A stretch of DNA of 64,000 nucleotides, taken from Burkholderiales bacterium 39-55-53 (GTDB lineage Bacteria; Pseudomonadota; Gammaproteobacteria; Burkholderiales; Burkholderiaceae_C). The notes below the pieces were generated by a model, which was not told the origin of the DNA, ran no database searches, and saw nothing but the letters and a program-made list of their open reading frames with translations. A program made the translations under genes and the position numbers. Numbering within the stretch: position 1 is the first letter of the stretch; every line of letters begins with the position of its first letter. The stretch spans positions 124,001 through 188,000 of the forward strand of contig NCJK01000002.1 in NCBI GenBank assembly GCA_002282445.1, in the 5' to 3' direction. Of the stretch, positions 34,362 through 44,547 are shown in pieces.

Positions 34362-34505
34362 GGTGTGTATCAAAGATAAAACTGACTTGCCTAGGGAATC
34401 GGCGGGGCTACAGAAAACTTGAGCCCAAACTTGAGGTAACTCATACCCAAAATGCGCACCGCTTTGGCGCATCAGGCATGGCGCGTGTTTTGCTAGACAA
34501 AGGAT

Positions 34506-37500
34506 ATGTCTATCCATGCCGCACTTCACCACGTCACCCATTACAGCTACGACCGACTGGTTGAGTTAGGCCCACAGGTCATTCGCCTGCGCCCTGCCCC
34601 ACACTGCCGCAGCAACGTGATTTCGTACTCGCTCAAGGTCGAGCCCGAGCACTTCATCAACTGGCAGCAAGACCCCTTCGCCAACTACCAAGCCCGCTTG
34701 GTGTTTCCCGAGAAGACGCGTGAGTTCAAAGTGACGGTGGACTTGGTGGTGGAGATGGCGGTGTACAACCCGTTTGACTTCTTCTTGGAGCCCCACGCCG
34801 AAAAGTTCCCCTTCGCCTACGGCGTGACCTCAGCCCAAGAGCTGGCCCCCTACTTGGTGACCAACCGCTTCACGCCCAACTTCAAGCACTATTTCAAGAG
34901 CATCGACTTCAAGGCTCTGAAGCGCGAGCCCATTCGCACCATCGACTTTTTGGTTGAGATCAACCGCAAGCTGCACGAAGACATCGCGTACACCATCCGC
35001 ATGGAGCCCGGCGTGCAAACGCCAGAAGAAACGCTGACGCTGCGCAGCGGCTCGTGCCGCGACAGCGCTTGGCTGCTGGTCAACTTGCTGCGCCACTGCG
35101 GCTTGGCGGCACGCTTTGCGTCTGGCTATTTGATTCAGCTTGCCCCTGATGTGAAGTCGCTCGACGGCCCCAGCGGCACGGAAGTGGACTTCACCGACCT
35201 CCACGCGTGGTGTGAGGTATATCTGCCCGGCGCAGGCTGGATTGGCCTTGACCCAACCTCAGGCCTGTTGGCTGGTGAAGGCCACATTCCGCTGGCTTGC
35301 ACACCGCAACCATCCAGCGCCGCACCCATTGAAGGCTTGGTAGACGAAGCCGAGGTGGAGTTTGGCCACGAGATGAAGGTTACCCGCGTGCTTGAATCGC
35401 CCCGCGTGACCAAGCCCTACACCGAAGAAGAGTGGATGGAGGTGCTGGCCTTGGGCGACGAGGTAGACCGCCGACTGACAGAAGGCGATGTGCGACTGAC
35501 CATGGGTGGCGAGCCCACCTTCGTCACCGTGCACGACCGCGACGCACCAGAATGGAACACCGATGCACTAGGCCCGACCAAACGCGGTTTTGCCACCGAA
35601 TTGGTGCACAAGCTACGCGCCGAATACGGCGATGGCGGCTTCTTGCATTTCGGCCAAGGCAAGTGGTACCCGGGCGAGCAGCTGCCACGCTGGGCGCTGG
35701 GCATTTACTGGCGCACCGATGGCCACCCTTGCTGGCACAACCCCGATTTGTTTGCCGACGAACGCGTGCCCAGCAGCTACACCACCGAAGACGCACAACG
35801 CTTCACCCAAACCCTCGCGCACAAACTGGGGCTGGACGACCAATACATCACCCCCGGCTATGAAGACACGTGGTACTACCTGTGGCGCGAGCGCCGCTTG
35901 CCCGTGAACGTAGACCCGTTTGACGCCAAGCTCGACGATGAAATGGAACGCGTGCGCCTGCGCCGTGTGTTCAGCCAAGGCTTAGACAAAACCGTGGGCT
36001 ATGTGCTGCCCCTCAAAGCGGGTGAAGTGGCTGGCGGCCCACGTTGGAGCACTGGCCCTTGGTTCTTGCGCGACGAGCGCATGTACCTCGTGCCCGGCGA
36101 CTCGCCCATGGGCCTGCGCTTACCGCTCGACTCACTGCCATGGGTCAGCCAAGCCGACTACCCCTATGCGATTGAGCAAGACCACTTTGCCGAGCGCAAG
36201 CCCCTGCCCCACGCGGCGGCCTTGCGCGCGCAGTACTCGCACCATGCACGGCACACACACTATGACTATCACATCAACACGCATGTGGCGGGTGGTGGCT
36301 TGGCCCAAGGCGGCACGGTTGGGCTGCAAACAGGCATGGGTCAAGACGGTTTTGTGCCGGGCGCACCGCACCCGATTCCCGCCAAAGACCAATCGGCACA
36401 TTGGATTACCCGAACCGCCATTTGCGTAGAAGTGCGCGACCCATCACGCGCCAACGGCCCCGCCGTTGAGTTGAAGGCGATGGAAAACCCACAAGGGTTG
36501 ATTTATGTTTTCATGCCGCCACTCGGCAACCTTGAGGATTACTTAGAACTGCTCAGCGCGATTGAAGCCACGGCCGAACACTTAGGCGTGCGCATTGTGT
36601 TGGAAGGCTACCCGCCCCCACGCGATGTGCGCCTGAAAGTGCTGCAAGTCACCCCCGACCCCGGCGTGATTGAAGTCAACATTCACCCCGCCCACAACTG
36701 GCTGGAAATCGTGGACCACACCGAGTTCTTGTACAAGGCCGCGTTCGAGTCGCGTCTGTCTGCCGAGAAATTCATGACAGATGGTCGCCACACCGGCACA
36801 GGCGGCGGCAACCACATCGTGATGGGCGGAGCCACGCCTGCAGACAGCCCGTTCTTGCGCAAGCCCGAACTGTTGGCATCGCTCATCTTGTATTGGCACA
36901 ACCATCCCTCGCTCAGCTACTTGTTCAGCGGCATGTTCATTGGCCCTACCAGCCAAGCCCCCCGTGTGGACGAAGCACGCAATGACCAAATTTACGAACT
37001 CGAAATTGCGCTGGCCGAAATCCAAAAGAACCGCGAGAAGTTCGGCGCTGATATGCCGCCGTGGATCGTGGACCGCACCTTGCGTAACTTACTGATTGAC
37101 GTCACAGGCAACACGCATCGCAGCGAGTTTTGTATTGACAAGCTCTACTCGCCCGACTCATCCACCGGACGCTTGGGGCTGCTCGAACTCCGCGCCTTCG
37201 AGATGCCACCACACGAACGCATGAGCATCGTGCAGCAGCTCTTGCTGCGCGCCTTGGTGGCGCGTTTTTGGGAAACACCATACCAAGCACCTGCCACGCG
37301 TTGGGGCACAGAGCTACACGACCGCTTCTTGCTGCCGCATTTCGTCAAAGCCGACTTTGACGATGTCCTGACCGAGTTGGGCGACTGTGGCTTTCAGTTT
37401 GACCCCGCATGGTTTGCGCCACACTTTGAATTCCGCTTCCCACGCGTGGGCGACTTGCAAACACTGGGCATCAACCTCACCCTGCGCAACGCCTTGGAGC

Positions 37501-37988
37501 CTTGGCATGTCATGGGCGAAGAAGGCTCAAGCGGCGGCACGGTGCGCTATGTGGACTCGTCGCTCGAACGCATCGAGGTGCATGTGGCTGGCCTCAACCC
37601 CAGCCGCCACACCATCACCGTCAACGGCACGCCGTTGCCTTTGCAACCCACGGGTACGGTTGGCGAATACGTGGCCGGTGTGCGCTACCGCGCATGGGCG
37701 CCGTCATCGGCCTTACACCCCACCATCGGCGTGCATGTACCGTTGACGTTTGACATTGTGGACACGTGGATGAAACGCTCGGTAGGCGGCTGCCAGTACC
37801 ACGTGGCGCACCCGGGTGGGCGTAACTACGACAGCTTTCCCGTCAACGCGTATGAGGCTGAAAGCCGCCGCTTGTCGCGCTTTTTCCCGCTGGGCCACAC
37901 GCCGGGCAAGTTGGATGTGCCGCAAGCCACCGTGGGGGTGCCTGCCAGCAAAGAGTTCCCATTCACGTTGGATTTGCGACGCGTCTAA
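34506..37988 (+). CDS. Transglutaminase-like protein with DUF2126
   Basis: 1160 residues. The N-terminal part (to about 290) is a bacterial transglutaminase-like domain with the catalytic Cys at about 183 (RSGSCRDSAWLLV), His at about 233 (DLHAWCEVYLP) and Asp at about 248 (IGLDPTSGL). The remaining 850 residues are DUF2126, seen always fused to or beside such domains (LTMGGEPTFV, GGGNHIVMGG, ILYWHNHPSLSYLFSG). No signal peptide, so cytoplasmic. It heads the second ATP-grasp/alpha-E gene set and is predicted to act as peptidase or amide-forming enzyme. Activity unknown. Confidence 0.93.
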   Translation: MSIHAALHHVTHYSYDRLVELGPQVIRLRPAPHCRSNVISYSLKVEPEHFINWQQDPFANYQARLVFPEKTREFKVTVDLVVEMAVYNPFDFFLEPHAEKFPFAYGVTSAQELAPYLVTNRFTPNFKHYFKSIDFKALKREPIRTIDFLVEINRKLHEDIAYTIRMEPGVQTPEETLTLRSGSCRDSAWLLVNLLRHCGLAARFASGYLIQLAPDVKSLDGPSGTEVDFTDLHAWCEVYLPGAGWIGLDPTSGLLAGEGHIPLACTPQPSSAAPIEGLVDEAEVEFGHEMKVTRVLESPRVTKPYTEEEWMEVLALGDEVDRRLTEGDVRLTMGGEPTFVTVHDRDAPEWNTDALGPTKRGFATELVHKLRAEYGDGGFLHFGQGKWYPGEQLPRWALGIYWRTDGHPCWHNPDLFADERVPSSYTTEDAQRFTQTLAHKLGLDDQYITPGYEDTWYYLWRERRLPVNVDPFDAKLDDEMERVRLRRVFSQGLDKTVGYVLPLKAGEVAGGPRWSTGPWFLRDERMYLVPGDSPMGLRLPLDSLPWVSQADYPYAIEQDHFAERKPLPHAAALRAQYSHHARHTHYDYHINTHVAGGGLAQGGTVGLQTGMGQDGFVPGAPHPIPAKDQSAHWITRTAICVEVRDPSRANGPAVELKAMENPQGLIYVFMPPLGNLEDYLELLSAIEATAEHLGVRIVLEGYPPPRDVRLKVLQVTPDPGVIEVNIHPAHNWLEIVDHTEFLYKAAFESRLSAEKFMTDGRHTGTGGGNHIVMGGATPADSPFLRKPELLASLILYWHNHPSLSYLFSGMFIGPTSQAPRVDEARNDQIYELEIALAEIQKNREKFGADMPPWIVDRTLRNLLIDVTGNTHRSEFCIDKLYSPDSSTGRLGLLELRAFEMPPHERMSIVQQLLLRALVARFWETPYQAPATRWGTELHDRFLLPHFVKADFDDVLTELGDCGFQFDPAWFAPHFEFRFPRVGDLQTLGINLTLRNALEPWHVMGEEGSSGGTVRYVDSSLERIEVHVAGLNPSRHTITVNGTPLPLQPTGTVGEYVAGVRYRAWAPSSALHPTIGVHVPLTFDIVDTWMKRSVGGCQYHVAHPGGRNYDSFPVNAYEAESRRLSRFFPLGHTPGKLDVPQATVGVPASKEFPFTLDLRRV

Positions 37989-38042
37989 ACACCCGATTCA
38001 AACCATGGCAAAACCTGAAGGCGGTGAGACAATGCAGCCACT

Positions 38043-40739
38043 GTGCAAAAGCCCTCTTCGCCCTCTTCAGCGTCTGTTACCTCACCACGTTTGGTTGACG
38101 TGGTGAAGGGCCTTGCACATTCCGCCGACAGCGGGCACTTTGATGAGCTGCAAGGCAAGTGTTCGCCTGCGGCTGCATCAGCAGCCAAAGCTCTTGAGTC
38201 AGCAGCAAATGCACAAGACCTGTCTTCGCCTTGGCGCACGTTTTTTGAACAGCTCGGCAGCACCGGCCTAGACGACCTAGACCGCCGCACCCAAACCCTC
38301 GCGCGCCAAGTGCGCGACAACGGCATCACCTACAACGTGTACGCCAGCCAAGGTGGGCCACAGCGGCCTTGGGCCTTGGACTTGTTCCCCCTTATCGTCA
38401 CCCCCGACAGCTGGCAGCAAATTGAAGTGGGCGTGAAGCAACGCGCACGTTTGCTAGAGCGCGTGATGGCCGATGTGTATGGCCCACAGCAGTTGATTCG
38501 CGAAGCCATGATTCCGCCCGCCTTGGTGCAAGGCCACCCCGGCTACTTGCGCGCCATGCATGGGGTCACACCTGTGGGCGGCACGCATTTACACATTGCC
38601 GCGTTCGACCTCGCGCGTGGGCCAGATGGCAACTGGGCCGTGGTGTCGCAACGCACGCAAGCGCCTTCGGGCTTGGGCTATTTGCTAGAAAACCGCTTGC
38701 TCATTTCGCGCCAGTTCCCCCAAGCGTTTGAGGCCATGAGCATTCAGCGCTTAGCTGCCACTTACCGTGTGTGGGTGGAGTCGCTCAAGGCGCACAGCCC
38801 TGAAGGTGCCAATGCACACGTGGCCTTGCTCACGCCCGGTCCGTACAACGAAACGTATTTTGAACACGCCTACCTTGCGCGCTACTTGGGCCTCACCTTG
38901 GTCGAAGGCCATGATTTGACTGTGCGCGATGAGCGTGTGTACCTGCGCACGCTGCGGGGCCTAGAGCCAGTGCATGTGTTGCTCAAGCGTTTGGACGATG
39001 AGTTCTTAGACCCCCTTGAATTGCGCGCTGATTCCACCTTGGGCATCCCAGGCTTGCTGCAAGCCGTGCGAGCAGGCAATGTGGTGGTGGCCAATGCGCC
39101 GGGCTCGGCGTTTTTAGAGTCACCCGCTTTGTTAGGTTTCTTACCCGCACTCAGCGAAAAGCTGTTGGGCGAAGAGCTGCAACTGCCCGCGCTCGACTCT
39201 TGGTGGTGTGGTGAACGCGCGGCCTTGGCGTCAGTGTTGCCGCAACTTGAACACATGGCCATCAAGCCCACCTATCCCGGCTCGGTCACGCACGGTACCT
39301 TTAACGCGACCTTGGGCCGCACACTCACCCAAGCGCAACGTGACGAATGGGTAGGCCGCATCACCCGCCAACCTGACCGCTACACCTTGCAGGCGTACAC
39401 GCCGCTCTCGCAAATGCCGACTTGGAAAAATACCACCGAAGGCGTGGTGCAACGCTCGGTCATGCTGCGCGTTTTCGCATTAAGAGATGGCAAAGATTCT
39501 TGGCGCGTGCTGCCCGGTGGCTTGGCACGAATTGCCGCGCCGAACGCACAAATTGCATCGATGCAACGCGGCGGCAGCAGCGCCGATGTGTGGGTGCAAA
39601 CCCATGCCGACATTGACCGCAGCAGCTTGCTGCCCAAGTACAACGCAGCCTCTGGCTTCAAACACCGCGAGCGCATGGTCACCAGCCGTGCCGCAGAAAA
39701 CTTGTATTGGCTTGGCCGCTACACCGAGCGCAGCGAAAACATGGTGCGTTTGGTGCGCCTATGCATTGAAGCCTTGAACGGCGAAGACCCCGCCTCACGC
39801 AGCTTGTGGGCGTGGCTGCAGTTGCTCACACAACGCCAAGGCTTGGTGCCTGTAGGTGTGCCATCGGCACACGCTGCTGCGGGCGACGACAAAACCGCCA
39901 GCACACCGAGCATGGGTGCACGCCGTCGCGTGTTTGAACGCACGCTCATTGCCTGCCTCGACCAAGACGACCACAGCACCAGCGTGGGCTACAACTTGCG
40001 TGCTTTGCATCAAGCGGCGTCATCGTTGCGCGAACGCTTATCGCCCGAGCACTGGAACGCCATCGTTCACTGTGTGGATCAGTTCAGCGCCGACTGCGCA
40101 CTGTCGGGTTCGCAACGCGAGTTCTCTGCGGTACAAGCCTTGCAAGCACTGGATGCAGCGAGCTCGGCATTGGCCGCCATCACCGGCGCACAAACAGATC
40201 GCATGACACGCGATGATGGCTGGCAACTGCTCAGCATTGGCCGTCATGTGGAACGCTTGGGATTTTTATCCTCAGCACTCGACTTGGCGGTGGAAGTGGG
40301 CGTGTTTGAACACACCGAAGATGAAGCCAGCCATGCGGATGAAAACAACTCGCACTATGTCGCGCTGTTGTCGCTGTTTGACAGCACCATCACCTTCCAA
40401 GCGCAGTACCAACAAAGCCGCGAACTCGCCCCGCTCATTGAGCTGCTGGTGCAAGACAACGACAACCCTCGCTCACTTGCTTGGGTGGCGCGCACGCTGC
40501 GTGGCCGCTTGTCCAAACTGGCCAACACACCGATGGGCGAGCCCGATGCTTTAGCCCGCTTGGTGCCCGACTTGAAGCAAACAGATTTAGAAAAGCTCTG
40601 CACGCCTAATGCAGCAGGTCATCACCCCCAACTGCGTGCTTGCTTGACCGAATGCATGCAAGCCGCGTGGCAAGTGTCAGACGCCATCACAGCGCACTAC
40701 TTCAGCCACACCGACGACGCTGACAGCGTGGGGGCTTAA
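38043..40739 (+). CDS. Fused ATP-grasp (DUF404/407) and alpha-E (DUF403) protein
   Basis: 898 residues, with the GTG at 38043 as likely start. Residues about 70-540 are a circularly permuted ATP-grasp module (IVTPDSWQQIEVGVKQR, LLENRLLISRQFPQAF, VALLTPGPYNETYFEHAYLA). Residues about 545-890 are an alpha-E domain that opens with SRAAENLYWLGRYTERSENM. The separate genes at 28.8-31.2 kb encode the same two domains, so the window has both split and fused versions. The glycine-rich phosphate loop of the first version (HGAGGYGM) is not seen here, so ATP binding may differ. Four bases separate it from the next gene. Confidence 0.9.
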   Translation: MQKPSSPSSASVTSPRLVDVVKGLAHSADSGHFDELQGKCSPAAASAAKALESAANAQDLSSPWRTFFEQLGSTGLDDLDRRTQTLARQVRDNGITYNVYASQGGPQRPWALDLFPLIVTPDSWQQIEVGVKQRARLLERVMADVYGPQQLIREAMIPPALVQGHPGYLRAMHGVTPVGGTHLHIAAFDLARGPDGNWAVVSQRTQAPSGLGYLLENRLLISRQFPQAFEAMSIQRLAATYRVWVESLKAHSPEGANAHVALLTPGPYNETYFEHAYLARYLGLTLVEGHDLTVRDERVYLRTLRGLEPVHVLLKRLDDEFLDPLELRADSTLGIPGLLQAVRAGNVVVANAPGSAFLESPALLGFLPALSEKLLGEELQLPALDSWWCGERAALASVLPQLEHMAIKPTYPGSVTHGTFNATLGRTLTQAQRDEWVGRITRQPDRYTLQAYTPLSQMPTWKNTTEGVVQRSVMLRVFALRDGKDSWRVLPGGLARIAAPNAQIASMQRGGSSADVWVQTHADIDRSSLLPKYNAASGFKHRERMVTSRAAENLYWLGRYTERSENMVRLVRLCIEALNGEDPASRSLWAWLQLLTQRQGLVPVGVPSAHAAAGDDKTASTPSMGARRRVFERTLIACLDQDDHSTSVGYNLRALHQAASSLRERLSPEHWNAIVHCVDQFSADCALSGSQREFSAVQALQALDAASSALAAITGAQTDRMTRDDGWQLLSIGRHVERLGFLSSALDLAVEVGVFEHTEDEASHADENNSHYVALLSLFDSTITFQAQYQQSRELAPLIELLVQDNDNPRSLAWVARTLRGRLSKLANTPMGEPDALARLVPDLKQTDLEKLCTPNAAGHHPQLRACLTECMQAAWQVSDAITAHYFSHTDDADSVGA

Positions 40740-40742
40740 GCC

Positions 40743-41795
40743 ATGTTGCTGTACATCACCCACACCACCACTTACCACTATGTGCCGCAGGTCAACACCG
40801 CGCAGCACATGGCTCACTTGCTGCCGCGCAGCGATGCAGCACAAACCGTACAACACGCCGAGTTGCACATCACGCCCACACCAGCGGCCACCAGCACGCA
40901 TGTGGATGTGTTTGGCAACAACCGCACCTTCTTCTCGCTGCCCGTGGTGCACGACACACTCAGCATCACAGCCAAGAGCACGGTCGACACGCACTTCATC
41001 GCCTACCCGCCTGAGCAAGCCTTAAAAACTCCAGCTTGGGAAAACGTGCGTGAGCACTTTGTGTATCACTCAGGCGCTGCGTGGGACTCGGCCACCGAAT
41101 ACGTGTTTGCCTCGCCCTACGTGCAGCCGCATCCAGACTTTGCCGAATATGCGCGTGCCAGTTTTGTGCCCGCCCGTCCCGTATTGGCAGCAGCGTGCGA
41201 TTTGATGACGCGCATTCACCAAGAGTTCACCTACGAGACGGCCAGCACCGACATCAACACGCCTGCGCTTGAAGCGCTGAAAAGCCGCAAAGGCGTGTGC
41301 CAAGACTTTGCGCACATCCTCATTGGTTGCTTGCGCACGCAAGGTTTGGCCGCACGTTATGTGAGCGGCTATTTGGTGACCGAAGTGCCAGAAGGTCAAA
41401 CCCGCTTGATAGGTAGCGACGCATCACATGCATGGGTGTCGGTCTATGTACCCAACGACTTAGACGATGCAGCCGAGACCGCCAAAACCGGCGCACTCGC
41501 CACCCATGGCCAATGGTTTGACCTTGACCCGACCAACAACCGCTGGGGCTTGAACTCGCCCGGCATCGACTACGTGACCTTGGCCATTGGCCGTGACTAC
41601 GCCGATGTGTCGCCGGTACGTGGCGTGATTCATGGCGGGGCGAGCCATACGCTTGAAGTGGCTGTGACGGTGCAGCCGGCTTCGGAGTTGGCTGCAGCTT
41701 CTGGACAAACTCAGTCTCAGTCGCAAACTCAAGGACAGTCGCAGACTCAGTCCCAAGGGCAATCACAAAGCCAGCGTCAAAGTGAGGCGCTCTGA
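40743..41795 (+). CDS. Transglutaminase family protein
   Basis: 350 residues. The N-terminal beta domain has ITHTTTYHYVPQVN, and the transglutaminase core has the catalytic Cys at about 186 (KGVCQDFAHILIGCLR), His at about 229 (SDASHAWVSVYVP) and Asp at about 260 (WFDLDPTNNRWG). The last 35 residues are almost only Gln, Ser, Thr and Gly, an unusual repeat-built tail for this family. It follows the fused ATP-grasp/alpha-E gene by three bases and completes the second gene set. No signal peptide. Confidence 0.9.
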   Translation: MLLYITHTTTYHYVPQVNTAQHMAHLLPRSDAAQTVQHAELHITPTPAATSTHVDVFGNNRTFFSLPVVHDTLSITAKSTVDTHFIAYPPEQALKTPAWENVREHFVYHSGAAWDSATEYVFASPYVQPHPDFAEYARASFVPARPVLAAACDLMTRIHQEFTYETASTDINTPALEALKSRKGVCQDFAHILIGCLRTQGLAARYVSGYLVTEVPEGQTRLIGSDASHAWVSVYVPNDLDDAAETAKTGALATHGQWFDLDPTNNRWGLNSPGIDYVTLAIGRDYADVSPVRGVIHGGASHTLEVAVTVQPASELAAASGQTQSQSQTQGQSQTQSQGQSQSQRQSEAL

Positions 41796-41852
41796 CGCCA
41801 GTCACGCGCTTTGAGCGCTCTTAAAATCATGGGATTCAAACTAGGAATTCAC

Positions 41853-42308
41853 ATGAGCGTTTACGACAAACTCCAAGCCCTGAACATCACCCTGCCCCCA
41901 GTGGCGACGCCCGCTGCGGTTTATCTGCCGTTTGTGCAAACAGGCAACTTGGTGTTTTTGAGCGGCCACATCGCCAAAAAGGACGGCCAAGTGTGGACTG
42001 GCCAACTAGGCAAAACCATGCAAACCGCTGAGGGCGCGCAAGCCGCACGCGCCGTGGCTGTGGATTTGTTGGGCACGCTGCACGCCGCCGTGGGCGACTT
42101 GAACAAGGTCAAGCGCATCGTCAAAGTGATGAGCTTGGTCAACTCCAGCCCCGACTTCACCGAGCACCATTTGGTCACCAACGGCTGTAGTGAATTGATT
42201 GGCCAAGTGTTTGGCGACAAAGGCACGCATGCACGCAGCGCCTTTGGCGTGGCGCAAATACCGTTGGGTGCTTGCGTGGAAATTGAGTTGATTGCTGAGT
42301 TGGCTTAA
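41853..42308 (+). CDS. RidA family protein
   Basis: 151 residues from the ATG at 41853. It resembles the YjgF/RidA fold in its longer form: NLVFLSGHIAKKDGQVWTGQLG, quoted as NLVFLSGHIAKKDG, then VMSLVNSSPDFTEHHLVTNG and ARSAFGVAQIPLGACVEIEL. RidA proteins hydrolyse reactive enamine/imine intermediates. The Arg in ARSAFG corresponds to the usual catalytic Arg region. Independent of the transglutaminase operon upstream. Confidence 0.9.
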   Translation: MSVYDKLQALNITLPPVATPAAVYLPFVQTGNLVFLSGHIAKKDGQVWTGQLGKTMQTAEGAQAARAVAVDLLGTLHAAVGDLNKVKRIVKVMSLVNSSPDFTEHHLVTNGCSELIGQVFGDKGTHARSAFGVAQIPLGACVEIELIAELA

Positions 42309-42319
42309 AGCCAGTCAGA

Positions 42320-42954
42320 TCAGCGCAGCGCCGCTGTGCAGGCTTTGAACTGGGCCATGGGTGGCTCAGTCTCTTTGCCTGAAGGGCCAAACTTAGACAG
42401 GTCTACCACGACCGATGGTTGCTTGGTCACCAGTGGGAACAACAAGCTGAGATTTTTGGCCTCATCGCTGACCCATGTTTGCAGCTCGTGCTTTTTGGTG
42501 TCTTTGTACTCAGCGCACACATGGCCTTTTTTGCACTTTTGCTTGTGCTCTGCGTAGCGTCGCACGCTGACATCTTCCACGCCTAGCTCAATGCGTGGAA
42601 TGGGAAACGGTTTGACATCTTTGCCCCCCGGTGTGAGCTGGTGGTTTTGTCCCACCACCGTCAACACCATGTCTTTGCCTTTTTCACGCTTGGCCACGAC
42701 AGAACCGGTGAACGCAAACTGGGTGTGTTTTTTATTGAACTTGCTGGTGTACACATGCATCAGCGTGAGCTGACAGCTGGGCTCTTTTTTGTTCTTTTTG
42801 TTTTCTTTGAACACCATGCGCGAAGCGTCGCCAGACATATTAGGCGACTGCGCATTGCGCGCTGCCTGTGCAGGCACAGCGGCCACCAGACCGCAAACGA
42901 GCGCGCAATAAGCAACCAGAGCCTTGCGGCTCTGGACCTTGAACAACCGGCTCA

Positions 42955-42955
<1 letters not shown>
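42320..42955 (-). CDS. Exported hypothetical protein, coupled to mreB
   Basis: 211 residues. The ATG at 42955 overlaps the mreB stop (TGATG), so translation is coupled. A signal peptide (RKALVAYCALVCGLVAAVPAQA) is followed by a basic, Lys-rich mature domain with cysteines in PSCQLTL, HKQKCKKGHVC and FKACTAA. No known family. The linkage to an actin-like cytoskeletal gene suggests an envelope role, which is inference only. Confidence 0.72.
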
Positions 42956-44031
<1,076 letters not shown>

Positions 44032-44124
44032 TTATCGGTAAATTAACAAAAATGATCCATACACCGCAAGGCGTATAAATCTTTGAATTTAAAAATAAAT
44101 TACTAAATTAGTATGCAAATAAAA

Positions 44125-44145
44125 AGGGCGCCTGTTGGGCGCCCT
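44125..44145 (-). terminator. Rho-independent terminator
   Basis: On the minus strand AGGGCGCC pairs with GGCGCCCT around a five-base loop, followed by TTTTT. It ends the small gene at 44163. Confidence 0.85.
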
Positions 44146-44162
44146 CGAATTGGTTCTGCAAA

Positions 44163-44402
44163 TTAGGCTTTGACAGCACGGAATCCTGAGTACATGCGAG
44201 AAGCAGGGCGACTACGCTGCTCGGCTTCTTGAGCCAGCTGTGCGCGAATTCGATCGAAGGTTGCTTTGATGCCGGCCTTTTCGTTTGAAACGATTTTGAA
44301 GCGACGCTCCACAGCAACATTGGGCGATTCGATCTGAACTACTGATTTATCCAATTTAGGCTCCAAGGAACTTAGTGAAGAATCAACGCCCCAGAGTTTC
44401 AT
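44163..44402 (-). CDS. Hypothetical small protein
   Basis: 79 residues with no signal or membrane segment; the middle and end are basic and helical (ATFDRIRAQLAQEAEQRSRP). It stands between two terminators as a single-gene unit. A CCACCAA leader before the ATG is a poor ribosome-binding site. Function not recognised. Confidence 0.6.
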   Translation of the reverse strand: MKLWGVDSSLSSLEPKLDKSVVQIESPNVAVERRFKIVSNEKAGIKATFDRIRAQLAQEAEQRSRPASRMYSGFRAVKA

Positions 44403-44493
44403 TTGGTGGACACATTTTTAAAAAAATATTGATATCAAATTAAAATAAAAAAGACAAGTCATTGATTTATATGAATTTTTAAATTTAAAAGCA

Positions 44494-44520
44494 CATAAAA
44501 AAACCACCCGAAGGTGGTTT
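44494..44520 (-). terminator. Rho-independent terminator after the binding-protein gene
   Basis: AAACCACC and GGTGGTTT form an eight-bp stem with loop CGAA; on the minus strand a long T-run follows. Confidence 0.85.
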
Positions 44521-44547
44521 AAAAATGCCAAATATAACCAATAAGAA

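Noticed and set aside
41700-41780. Short repeats resembling a small CRISPR or satellite array
   Set aside because: They are in-frame Gln/Ser codon repeats within the transglutaminase gene, with no constant spacer length.
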